From NCBI GenBank assembly GCA_022821685.1, contig JAJEDD010000047.1:1-59450 (forward strand): 59,450 nt of DNA, given 5' to 3'. The notes below the pieces were generated by a model. The model made no database searches and was not told where the DNA came from. It saw nothing but the letters and a program-made list of their open reading frames with translations. Shown piece after piece: positions 42,238-50,196 of this stretch; position 1 is the stretch's first letter; each line of letters starts with the position of its first letter. The DNA comes from Acidimicrobiia bacterium (lineage in GTDB: Bacteria > Actinomycetota > Acidimicrobiia > Acidimicrobiales > Aldehydirespiratoraceae). The position numbers and the translations under genes were made by a program.

Positions 42238-44091
42238 TCATGTCGCCGCTGCGGCCTGCCGGCCGTCGTTGTTGTTGCCGTTGCCGTTGTCGCTGCCGTT
42301 GTCGTCTTCGACTTGGCCCTTGAGCCAGGCATCCTGGGCCATCTCCTGCTGGTGCAGCTCCCGCGACCGGCGCACGCTGGGGATCAGGCCCTCGGGTCGG
42401 GCCAACATCATCCAGATCAGCAGCGCCCCGTAGATCAGCAGCTTGAACTCCGAGAACTCGGCCAGCAGGCCGGGCTGTTTGGGGCCGCCGAGCACGCCGA
42501 TCAGCACCGCGGAGCCGGCGATCACGCCCACGATGCTGCCCATGCCCCCGAAGATCACCACCACCAGGATCACGATCGACACCAGGATCAGGAAGCTGTT
42601 GGGGAACACCGAGCCGACCTTGGCCGAGAAGATGGCCCCGCTGAACGACCCCAGCACCGCCCCCACCACGAAGGCCAGCAGCTTGACGTTCACCGTGTTG
42701 ATGCCCATAGCCTCGGCCACCGTCTCGTCCTCGCGCACCGCCATCCAGGCCCGCCCCAGCCGGGACCGCTCCAGCCGCCACGACACATAGATGGCGATGG
42801 CGCAGAAGGCCAGCACCAGGTAGAAGACGCGGCGGGGGTCGGTGCCGGCCACGCTGGTCAGCCCGAAGATGCCCGCGCCGGGGATCTTGGTGATGCCCTG
42901 GGCACCGCCGAACCATCCCGACAGCCAGTCCGACAGGAAGATCAGCCGGATGATCTCGCCGAAGCCCAGCGTGACGATGGCCAGATAGTCGCCCCGCATC
43001 CGGATGACCGGCGCCCCGATGAACAGACCCACCAGACCGGTCACCACCACCACGATGATCAGGGCGACCAGCCAGGGCAGCTCGGGATGGATCCGGGGCG
43101 AGGTGGCGGCGGTGAGCACCGCGGCCGTGTAGCTGCCCACCGCGAAGAAGGCCACATAGCCCAGATCAAGGATGCCGGCCAGGCCCACCACGATGTTGAG
43201 GCCCAGAGCCAGCAGCACAAACAGCCCGACGTTGGCCGCCAGCTCGTTGGTGAGCTTGCCCGCGAACAGTGGCAGGATCACCAGCAGCGCCGCAGTGGCC
43301 GCGATGAGCCCCAGGTTGGTGCGGGTGCGCTTGGCCCCCTCCAGGGCGGCGATGTGCTCGCGGGCCTGTCGCATCCGCCCCCGGCCCAGTACGGCCAAGA
43401 TCCCAGAGACGGCGGCCAGCACCAGCGCGCTGGTCCAGTTGACCCCGCCCCGTCGGTGGTAGAGCCGGTCACTGAGCGCCTCGAGGCCCATTCCCTCGGC
43501 CAGGTCCACCACCAGCGGCTCGAGGACCGCGGCACCAGCCACGGTGAGGACCATGGTCACCGCGGCCCGCTGCGACCGTGGGCCCAGCAGCCGCAAGCCG
43601 CCGCCCGCCGCGCCGACGGCGGTGCCGATCAGCAGCCAGACGACCACCGCGAACCCCGTCGTGTGGCCGAAGGCCAGCAGCTCCGCCAGCATCGGGCTCC
43701 AGTTGACCAGCGGCTCGCGCAGGTCGAAGTTGGCCAGCAGCACCGCCAGCAGCGACAGCCCCCCGCCGGCGATGGCGCCGCAGGCCGCACCCCCCGCCAC
43801 CTCGTGGGCGCCGGCGGTGTGTTGGGGCACGCCCTCACGCTCGATCTGGTGGCCGACGCGGTGCCCGGCCGCGAACGGCACGATCAGCAAACACAAGTAG
43901 CCGAGGCTGAGGATCGGCTTCACCACCAGCCGCTCGTCGAGGCGCACCGGCATGTTCGACAGGGCGATGAAGATCTGCGCCACCGCTCCCACCGCGCCCA
44001 TGCGGACCAGCCGCCGCCAGTCCTGGGCCAGCGCCGGCCGAGCGGGCATCGGCGCGTTCGCAGCGGTCTCGGGCGCAACAGTCGCGGTCAT
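42238..44091 (-). CDS. livM: LivM-type permease with long N-terminal membrane extension
   Basis: This 617-residue permease has its LivM core at about 262-580, with GLNIVVGLAGILDLGYVAFF, GDYLAIVTLGFGEIIRLIFL, SRLGRAWMAVREDETVAEAM (coupling EAA-like loop) and VVVIFGGMGSIVGVIAGSAV. The first 255 residues form an extra region with about six hydrophobic helices and no family I recognise. The tail is Asn/Gly/Asp-rich. Usual LivM length is about 300-420, so the extension is real and worth noting. It follows livH in the operon, separated by 79 bases. Confidence 0.9.
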   Translation of the reverse strand: MTATVAPETAANAPMPARPALAQDWRRLVRMGAVGAVAQIFIALSNMPVRLDERLVVKPILSLGYLCLLIVPFAAGHRVGHQIEREGVPQHTAGAHEVAGGAACGAIAGGGLSLLAVLLANFDLREPLVNWSPMLAELLAFGHTTGFAVVVWLLIGTAVGAAGGGLRLLGPRSQRAAVTMVLTVAGAAVLEPLVVDLAEGMGLEALSDRLYHRRGGVNWTSALVLAAVSGILAVLGRGRMRQAREHIAALEGAKRTRTNLGLIAATAALLVILPLFAGKLTNELAANVGLFVLLALGLNIVVGLAGILDLGYVAFFAVGSYTAAVLTAATSPRIHPELPWLVALIIVVVVTGLVGLFIGAPVIRMRGDYLAIVTLGFGEIIRLIFLSDWLSGWFGGAQGITKIPGAGIFGLTSVAGTDPRRVFYLVLAFCAIAIYVSWRLERSRLGRAWMAVREDETVAEAMGINTVNVKLLAFVVGAVLGSFSGAIFSAKVGSVFPNSFLILVSIVILVVVIFGGMGSIVGVIAGSAVLIGVLGGPKQPGLLAEFSEFKLLIYGALLIWMMLARPEGLIPSVRRSRELHQQEMAQDAWLKGQVEDDNGSDNGNGNNNDGRQAAAAT

Positions 44092-44170
44092 GTGCGGTCA
44101 CCCAGGCGGGCCGCGCTGCGCAGGGCGTCGGCCCCGAGCGGGCCGCAGCGCCAGAGGCGGGCCGAGGCGG

Positions 44171-45280
44171 TCATGTGCGGTCCTCGGCGGGGAGGCGCTC
44201 GCCGAAGATGCCCGAGGGGCGCAGCAGCAGCACGCCGATCAGCACCGCGAAGGCCACCGCGTCTCGCAGCTGCGACACGCCGCTCACCCCCAGCGGCTCC
44301 AAGATCAGCAGCGGGCCCACCGACTCGGCCACCCCGATGGAGACCCCGCCGGCCATGGCGCCGCCGAGATGGCCGATGCCTCCCACCACGGCCGCGCTGA
44401 AAGCCTTGATGCCGGGCAGGAAGCCGGTGGTGTGGATCACGCTGCGGAACAGGATCCCCCACAGGATCCCGGCCAGCCCGGCCATCGCCCCGCCCACCGC
44501 GAAGACCTTCACGATGGTGCGGTTCACGTCTATCCCCATCAGCGCGGCGATCTCGGCGTCCTCGGCCACGGCCCGCATGGCCTTGCCACCCTTGGTGTGC
44601 TCCACCAGGTACCAAAGCACGAGCATCGACACCGCGGCCACGGCCACCACCAGGATCCTGGCCCCCTCGATCTGCATGAAGGTGTGTTTGTCCTTCACCC
44701 AGTCGGGCACGTCGGGGTAGGACTTAGCCGCGGGGCCGAGCAGCACGATCGAGGCGTTCTGAATGAAGAACGACACCCCGATCGATGTGATCAGCGGGAT
44801 CAAGCGGGGCGACCCTCGCAGGGGCCGGTAGGCGACCCGCTCCATGATCACCGCGGTCAGGGTGCATACCACCATCGAGACGATCACGATGAACACCAGC
44901 GACCCGATGAAGTTGCTCTCCCACAGCCCGGCGTCGGCCAGCTTGTTGGAGGTGATCATGCCGGTCATGGCCCCCACCATGAACACCTCGCCGTGGGCGA
45001 AGTTGATGAAGCCGAGCACCCCGTAGACCATCGAGTAGCCCAGCGCGATCAGCCCGTACATGCAGCCCTGGGCCACCCCCGACACGACCAGCCCCCGAAA
45101 CTGGGCGCCGGTCAGCCCGGTGGCGTCGGGATTGGCCCAGCGGGCGAACGGATTGTCGGTGTCGATCTCCTGGGCGATGAAGGCGAGCAGTCCGACCGCG
45201 ATCACCGTCAGCACCGCCACCCGCAAGATGGTCAGGAACCAGTCGACCCCGGTGCGCGGCCCACCGCCCTTGCGGATCAC
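44171..45280 (-). CDS. livH: LivH-type permease of branched-chain amino-acid ABC transporter
   Basis: This 369-residue permease has about eight helices. QGCMYGLIALGYSMVYGVLG (about 92-111), FINFAHGEVFMVGAM, the coupling loop KAMRAVAEDAEIAALMGIDV and GLAGILWGILFRSVIHTTGF fit LivH. GTG 45280 is used because a longer frame upstream runs into MITE sequence. A TAGGAT box 7 bases before the GTG suggests a leaderless start. It begins the livHMGF unit; the binding protein is encoded separately at 48882-50177. Confidence 0.9.
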   Translation of the reverse strand: MIRKGGGPRTGVDWFLTILRVAVLTVIAVGLLAFIAQEIDTDNPFARWANPDATGLTGAQFRGLVVSGVAQGCMYGLIALGYSMVYGVLGFINFAHGEVFMVGAMTGMITSNKLADAGLWESNFIGSLVFIVIVSMVVCTLTAVIMERVAYRPLRGSPRLIPLITSIGVSFFIQNASIVLLGPAAKSYPDVPDWVKDKHTFMQIEGARILVVAVAAVSMLVLWYLVEHTKGGKAMRAVAEDAEIAALMGIDVNRTIVKVFAVGGAMAGLAGILWGILFRSVIHTTGFLPGIKAFSAAVVGGIGHLGGAMAGGVSIGVAESVGPLLILEPLGVSGVSQLRDAVAFAVLIGVLLLRPSGIFGERLPAEDRT

Positions 45281-45287
45281 GCCGACG

Positions 45288-45293
45288 ATCCTA
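45288..45293 (-). promoter_or_regulatory. -10 box TAGGAT before livH, at the edge of a repeat
   Basis: TAGGAT on the minus strand ends 7 bases before the GTG at 45280. Its first base is shared with the terminus of the adjacent MITE-like repeat. Confidence 0.45.
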
Positions 45294-45392
45294 GAGGGCG
45301 CGCAAATCGGGAGCGGAGACCGTCCACACGGGCGAGGCCGTGGCCCGAGCGGCCCGTGAGCGAAGCGAACAAGAGCGGGAATGCACCGCTCA
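45293..45392. mobile_element. rearranged copy of the dispersed MITE-like repeat
   Basis: The copy starts AGAGGGCGCGCAAAT, which is the right terminus in minus orientation. It then continues CGGGCGAGGCCGTGGCCCGAG-type core (trimmed) in plus orientation to AACAAGAGCGGGAATG. The far terminus is missing or degraded. It looks like an inverted or recombined copy between livH and the TPP enzyme gene. Confidence 0.7.
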
Positions 45393-45407
45393 GCGCCGGA
45401 TGCGATC

Positions 45408-47060
45408 TCAGCGGCGGATGCGCATGAGCGGCCACGGGTCGGGCTCATCGGCGATGTCCACCACCACCAGCGACGGCCCGTCGTGGGCCAGCGACGCCTC
45501 CAGTACCGGAGGCAGCTCGTCGGGACCGGCCGCCCGGTCGGTGCGCACGCCGAAACTCTCGCCGAACATCACCCAGTCGGGGTTGCGCAGCGACGAGGCG
45601 ATGGTGCGGTCGGCCCCGAAGCGCTGCCGCTGTAGGCGGGCCACGTTGCCGTAGGCGGCGTTGTCGAACAGCAGCACGGTGGTGTTGATGCCGTGCTGCA
45701 CTGCGGTGGCCAACTCCGTGGCCGTGAACAGCATCCCGCCGTCGCCGACGATGGTGAGCTGGGCCCGGTCCGGCGCCGCGGCCGCCGCGCCGATGCCGTG
45801 GGCCACGCCCGCGCCGAGGGTCCCCGCGCCGCCGGTGGCCAGATAGGTGCGAGGCCGGCGGTGCTCGTAGCCGATATGGGCCGCGAAGGCCACCTGGGTC
45901 ACGTCCTCGGTGATGATCCCGTCGTCGGGCATCACCGAGCGGATGGCCCGCAGGTAGCTGAGCTGGGGCTCGAGGTGGGCGATCCGGCTGAAGTGCTCGG
46001 CCCGCAGCCGGGCGAGCTCGGCGCTGCGGTCGGCTCGCCGGCGGTTGTGGCGGGCCAGAGCGTCGCTGAGCAGCCGGCACGCCTCGGCCGCGTCGCCGTG
46101 AACGCCGACCGTGGCGGTGCCGTGGCGGTCGAGCTCATCGGCGTCGATGTTCACCTGCACGATCGTCTGGCCCGGCATCACCCCCCACTCCAGGTTGGGG
46201 AACTCCATCCGGGTGCCGATGCCGAGCACAGCATCCGCGCTGGGCCACAGCTCGCGGCCGACGGTCAGGTAGGCGTGCAGGCGGTGGCGGGTGTCCATCA
46301 CCCCCAGGCCCATCTGCCGGGCGAACACCGGCGCCTCCAGCATCTCGGCCAGTTGCACGGCGGGCTCCGAGGCGTCCTGGGCGCCGCCGCCCACCATGAT
46401 CAGCGGACGCGCGGCCCGGCCGAGGATGCGGGCGGCCTCCTCGATCTGGTCGGCGTCGATGGCGGGCCTGGTCGCTCGTGGGGTCTTGATCGCGCCGTCG
46501 CAGCGCTGACGCCACACGTCCACCGGCACCTCCACCGCCACCGGGCGGGGCACGCCGGACACCAGCTCGTCGACGGCCCGCTGCCACACGGCGACCGCAT
46601 CGAGCCCGTCGGCGACGTAGCCGGTGTGCTTGGTGAGCTGGCGCAGCACCGCGGCCGGGTCGGGCAGGTCGTGGAGCACTCCGGTACTGCGATGGCGCAA
46701 CGCTGAGGGCACGGCCCCGACCAGCGCCAGCACCCGGGCGTTGCCCCAGTAGGCGCTGGTCAGGCCGGCCGAGGCGTTGAGCATTCCGGGGCCGGGCACC
46801 ACGCACAGCGCCGCAGGGCGGCCGGTGGCCTGGGCTGCGCCCAGGGCCATGTAGGCCGCGCCCTGCTCGTGGCGGGTGACTACGGGGGTGATGTCTCGGG
46901 CGTCTACGAGGGCGCCGAAGAAGTCGTCGTTCTGCACGCCGGGCAGGCAGAACAGCGTGTCGATGCCCGCGGCCCGCAGCCCGCCGATCGCCAGATCAGC
47001 GACCGTCGCGGGTCCGGGCGAGGAGTTGGCGGCGTCGGTCAAACGAGCGCCCCTCGGCAT
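45408..47060 (-). CDS. thiamine-diphosphate-dependent enzyme, acetolactate-synthase-like
   Basis: This 550-residue protein has the three-domain TPP fold. FCLPGVQNDDFFGALVDA and VVTRHEQGAAYMALGAAQAT (catalytic Glu at about 64) lie in the PYR domain. RPLIMVGGGAQDASEPAVQL is in the middle domain. GTLGAGVAHGIGAAAAAPDR and the TPP motif IVGDGGMLFTATELATAVQH to DNAAYGN are in the PP domain. It resembles IlvB-type proteins of catabolic clusters rather than true acetolactate synthase, so the reaction is open. It lies between livH and a FAH-family gene on the same strand. Confidence 0.85.
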   Translation of the reverse strand: MPRGARLTDAANSSPGPATVADLAIGGLRAAGIDTLFCLPGVQNDDFFGALVDARDITPVVTRHEQGAAYMALGAAQATGRPAALCVVPGPGMLNASAGLTSAYWGNARVLALVGAVPSALRHRSTGVLHDLPDPAAVLRQLTKHTGYVADGLDAVAVWQRAVDELVSGVPRPVAVEVPVDVWRQRCDGAIKTPRATRPAIDADQIEEAARILGRAARPLIMVGGGAQDASEPAVQLAEMLEAPVFARQMGLGVMDTRHRLHAYLTVGRELWPSADAVLGIGTRMEFPNLEWGVMPGQTIVQVNIDADELDRHGTATVGVHGDAAEACRLLSDALARHNRRRADRSAELARLRAEHFSRIAHLEPQLSYLRAIRSVMPDDGIITEDVTQVAFAAHIGYEHRRPRTYLATGGAGTLGAGVAHGIGAAAAAPDRAQLTIVGDGGMLFTATELATAVQHGINTTVLLFDNAAYGNVARLQRQRFGADRTIASSLRNPDWVMFGESFGVRTDRAAGPDELPPVLEASLAHDGPSLVVVDIADEPDPWPLMRIRR

Positions 47061-47097
47061 GGCCCGACCATGCTGGTGCGCATCGCCGGTGGTCTCG

Positions 47098-47934
47098 TCA
47101 GTCGCCTGCGCAGGTGTTGACCAGCTCGCCGATGCCCTCGATGGCGGTGCGCACCACCATGCCGGGCGCCAGCCATTCCTGGGGGTTTCGGGCCATCCCC
47201 ACCCCGGCGGGCGTGCCGGTGGCGATGATGTCGCCGGGGTCGAGGGTCACGATCGTGCTCAGGTCGGCCACCAGCTCCGCCGGGCCGAACACCAGTTGAT
47301 CGGTGTTGGACGACTGCTTGACGACTCCGTCGACGGTACAGCTCACGCTCAGCCCCCGACCGTCCCCGATCTCGTCGGTGGTGACCAGCGCCGGGCCGAC
47401 CGGCGTCGAGCCCTCGAAGGTCTTCCCGGCGAGGAACTGGGTGGTCCGCATCTGCCAGTCGCGGATCGACACGTCGTTGAGCACCGTGAATCCGGCGATG
47501 GCGGCCAGCGCCTCGTCGGCGCTCGCGTTGCGCACCTCCCGGCCGATGACCACCGCCAGTTCGACCTCCCAGTCGGCGCTGGTTGACACCTCCGGCGGCG
47601 GCAGCCGGATCGGGTCGCAGGGCCCGGTCAGGGCCCGGCGGTACTTGGCGAAGTAGGTGGGCGCGGCGGGCAGCGCGCTGTTGGTCTCTTCGGCGTGGTC
47701 GCGGTAGTTCAACCCGACGCAGACGATTTTGTCGGGCGCGGGCACTACCGGCGCGAAATCGGCGCCGTCGAGCGCCAGCGTGCCGCTCGCCTCGGCGACG
47801 GGCACCGTGCCCGAGGTCGCCGGGCCGGCCTCCAGCACCGCCCGCACGTCGGGCGCGTCGAGCAGGACGATCTCGTCGCCGGATACTCGTCCGGCACGGG
47901 TGGCTCCATCGATCCGGACGGTGACGAGACGCAT
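47098..47934 (-). CDS. fumarylacetoacetate hydrolase (FAH) family protein
   Basis: This 278-residue protein has the FAH C-terminal catalytic fold at about 70-270. DKIVCVGLNYRDHAEETNSA (about 68-87), YFAKYRRALTGPCDPI, WEVELAVVIGREVRNAS with the metal-binding Glu residues, TVLNDVSIRDWQMRTTQFLA and TPAGVGMARNPQEWLAPGMV are all typical. Such enzymes hydrolyse or decarboxylate 2-oxo-acids in ring or sugar breakdown. Same strand as the TPP enzyme, 37 bases upstream of it, suggesting a joint catabolic role. Confidence 0.9.
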   Translation of the reverse strand: MRLVTVRIDGATRAGRVSGDEIVLLDAPDVRAVLEAGPATSGTVPVAEASGTLALDGADFAPVVPAPDKIVCVGLNYRDHAEETNSALPAAPTYFAKYRRALTGPCDPIRLPPPEVSTSADWEVELAVVIGREVRNASADEALAAIAGFTVLNDVSIRDWQMRTTQFLAGKTFEGSTPVGPALVTTDEIGDGRGLSVSCTVDGVVKQSSNTDQLVFGPAELVADLSTIVTLDPGDIIATGTPAGVGMARNPQEWLAPGMVVRTAIEGIGELVNTCAGD

Positions 47935-48060
47935 GGGTGATCCTTCGGGTGTGGGTGGGCGCTCAGGTCGGTGCGGGGACAGCGAAGGGCCAGACTAACA
48001 GCGCGGTCCCCGGCACCCCGGACCAGAACGCCGCACGAGCGAGCGCCACAGGAGCAAGCG

Positions 48061-48849
48061 ATGAGCCAGTTCGAAGCGGAGACGGCGATCGTGTCGGTTG
48101 GCGAGGGCCGGTGGGCGACTCGGCTGTCGGCCAACTGGAACATCGCCGACAACAGCAATGGCGGCTATGCGCTCACCTCGGTGCTGAGGGCCATGGGCTC
48201 GCTGGTTCCTCATGCCGACCCGATCTCGGTGACCGCCCACTTCCTGCGCCCGGCCCAGGGCGACACCGATGCCGAGGTCCATGCATCGGTGGTACGGCAG
48301 GGCCGCACCGTCAGCACCCTGCGGGGCGCGCTGTGGCAGGACGGCAGGCAGCGCCTCGAAGTGCTGGCCGCGTTCTCGGATCTGGCCGCAGGCGGCGGCG
48401 GTCCCGAGATAGCTGAGCCGCCGCCGCCGATCCCGCCGGTGCAGGAGTGCGCCCATCGGGGCAGCCTCGAACAGGGCGTGGCGCTGCCCATCCTCTCGCG
48501 GGTGGATGTGTGCGTTCATCCGGACCACGCTCCCGCCGGGGGCAGCGACCGGGCCTTGATCGACGGCTGGATCCGCCTCCGTGACGGCTCGGCGCCCTCG
48601 ACGCTGGCGCTGCCGTTCTTCGCCGACGCCCTGCCGCCCTCGCTGTATCCGATGCTTGGTTTCGTGGGCTGGGTGCCCACCATCGAGCTGACCGTCCACG
48701 CCCGCCGGATACCCGCCCCCGGGTGGCTCCAGGTCCGCCAGGAGAGCCACGACCTGCACCGCGGCCGGATGATCGAGTCGGGCTCGCTGTGGGACTCCAC
48801 CGGCGCGCTGGTCGCCACCTCCCGCCAGATAGGCCTCCTGCTGACCTGA
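48061..48849 (+). CDS. acyl-CoA thioesterase-like protein (double hotdog)
   Basis: This 262-residue protein has two hotdog-like halves. WNIADNSNGGYALTSVLRAM (about 25-44) and VTAHFLRPAQGDTDAEV (about 59-75) are in the first; ALPFFADALPPSLYPMLGFV and PTIELTVHARRIPAPGWLQV are in the second. This is the TesB-like/4HBT_3 architecture of acyl-CoA thioesterases. A GGAGCAAGCG ribosome site precedes the ATG. It is convergent with livK and divergent from the FAH gene. Confidence 0.82.
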   Translation: MSQFEAETAIVSVGEGRWATRLSANWNIADNSNGGYALTSVLRAMGSLVPHADPISVTAHFLRPAQGDTDAEVHASVVRQGRTVSTLRGALWQDGRQRLEVLAAFSDLAAGGGGPEIAEPPPPIPPVQECAHRGSLEQGVALPILSRVDVCVHPDHAPAGGSDRALIDGWIRLRDGSAPSTLALPFFADALPPSLYPMLGFVGWVPTIELTVHARRIPAPGWLQVRQESHDLHRGRMIESGSLWDSTGALVATSRQIGLLLT

Positions 48850-48881
48850 CCGCCCTGGAGTGTTGTCCGAGTGTGTGGGCT

Positions 48882-50177
48882 CTACGGGGCGTACTCGAAG
48901 ACGATGTTGGCCAGGCCGGCCTCGATGTCGTCGGGGTTGAGGTGGTGGATGACGGTGGTCTTCTGCGAGCCGCAGTCCCCGAAGGGGTCGCAGCTGATCG
49001 TGCCGATGATGCCGCCGTAGCCGCTCACCGAGTTCAGGAACTGCCTCACGCCCGACCGGTCGATCACCAGCGTGCCGTCGTGCAGTTCCGACGAGGCGGC
49101 GATGGCTTCGAGCAGCAGGGTGGCGGCGTCGTAGGAGTGGGCCCAGTACGGCGCGGACGGCGACTCGCCGTAGGTCGCCCGATAGGCGTCGAGCAGGCTG
49201 TCGGCGGTCTTGCCCGTGCTCTGATTGGACGTGGCCCCGAACCGCAGGTCCGGCCCCGAGAAGTAGACGCCGGCCGACTGCGGCAGCGACATGAAGCCGT
49301 CGTTGAGCAGGGCGGCGTCGGTGAGCAGGACCGTCTCGGCGAGGCCCGCCACTCTGGGCGCCTGCTCGGCCAGGAAGTCGCCCGCGGGCTGGAAGATGGG
49401 AAAGAACAGCGCCTCGGGGCTGCCGGCCGCGATCTCGGTGAGCACCGGCACCATGTCGCTGTCCTCCTTGTTGATGGCCGAGAAGCCGGTGACGCGGCCC
49501 CCCAGACGCTCGAGGCTGTCGGCGTAGGCCTGGGCAATCGAGCGGGAGTAGGGGTCGCCGTCGTGGATGACCGCAGCCGAGCTCAGGCCCAGCCCCTCGA
49601 GCGTGAATCGGGCCATGGCCTCGCCCACGGTCAGGCCGTTGTTGGAGACCCGGTAGTAGCCGACGCTGTAGTTGATGCCGGGATTGCCGGCCAGGTCCGA
49701 GGTGAGGGTGGGCGACGTGTTGGACGGGGCGATCAGCACCATCCCGGCTGCGGTGATGAGGGGCGAGGCGGCCACCGCCGCGGTGGAGCACGACGGCCCG
49801 ATCACGCCGATCACGTCCTCGTCGGCCACGATGGTCTGGGCCGCGGCCTGGGCGCCGTCGGAGGAGCACAGCTCGTCGTAGCGGGTGCCGAGATCGACGT
49901 CGAAGCCGTGGATGGGTCCGAAATCGGCGACGGCCAGCTCCACGCCCCGCTGGTTGGGAATGCCGAGGTAGGCCACATCGCCGGTGATGGTGTTGAGCGA
50001 GCGGATCTGGACCGCGTCGCCCGGCTCCACCTCGACTGTGCCGAGCGAGCCTTCGGGCTCGGGAGCGTCAGCTGTGCCCGTGGCGCTGCCGCCGCCGCAT
50101 GCTGCCGCGGCCAGCACTGCCCACAGGACCGCGGCCGCAGTCCCGAGGCGTCCGGCCCGCGATCTCAGTTGTGCCAT
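48882..50177 (-). CDS. livK: LivK-type ABC transporter substrate-binding lipoprotein
   Basis: This 431-residue protein has a lipoprotein signal (AVLAAAACGGG, Cys about 27) and a type I periplasmic-binding fold. IRSLNTITGDVAYLGIPNQR, VIGVIGPSCSTAAVAASPLI, VLIAPSNTSPTLTSD and the DPYSRSIAQAYADSLERLGG hinge region are characteristic. It presumably feeds LivHMGF, although the ligand (branched-chain amino acid, amide or urea) cannot be told. ATG 50177 is preceded by CCGGAGGAACG. A CoA ligase gene lies 19 bases upstream on the same strand. Confidence 0.9.
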   Translation of the reverse strand: MAQLRSRAGRLGTAAAVLWAVLAAAACGGGSATGTADAPEPEGSLGTVEVEPGDAVQIRSLNTITGDVAYLGIPNQRGVELAVADFGPIHGFDVDLGTRYDELCSSDGAQAAAQTIVADEDVIGVIGPSCSTAAVAASPLITAAGMVLIAPSNTSPTLTSDLAGNPGINYSVGYYRVSNNGLTVGEAMARFTLEGLGLSSAAVIHDGDPYSRSIAQAYADSLERLGGRVTGFSAINKEDSDMVPVLTEIAAGSPEALFFPIFQPAGDFLAEQAPRVAGLAETVLLTDAALLNDGFMSLPQSAGVYFSGPDLRFGATSNQSTGKTADSLLDAYRATYGESPSAPYWAHSYDAATLLLEAIAASSELHDGTLVIDRSGVRQFLNSVSGYGGIIGTISCDPFGDCGSQKTTVIHHLNPDDIEAGLANIVFEYAP

Positions 50178-50196
50178 CGTTCCTCCGGGGGTGTGC

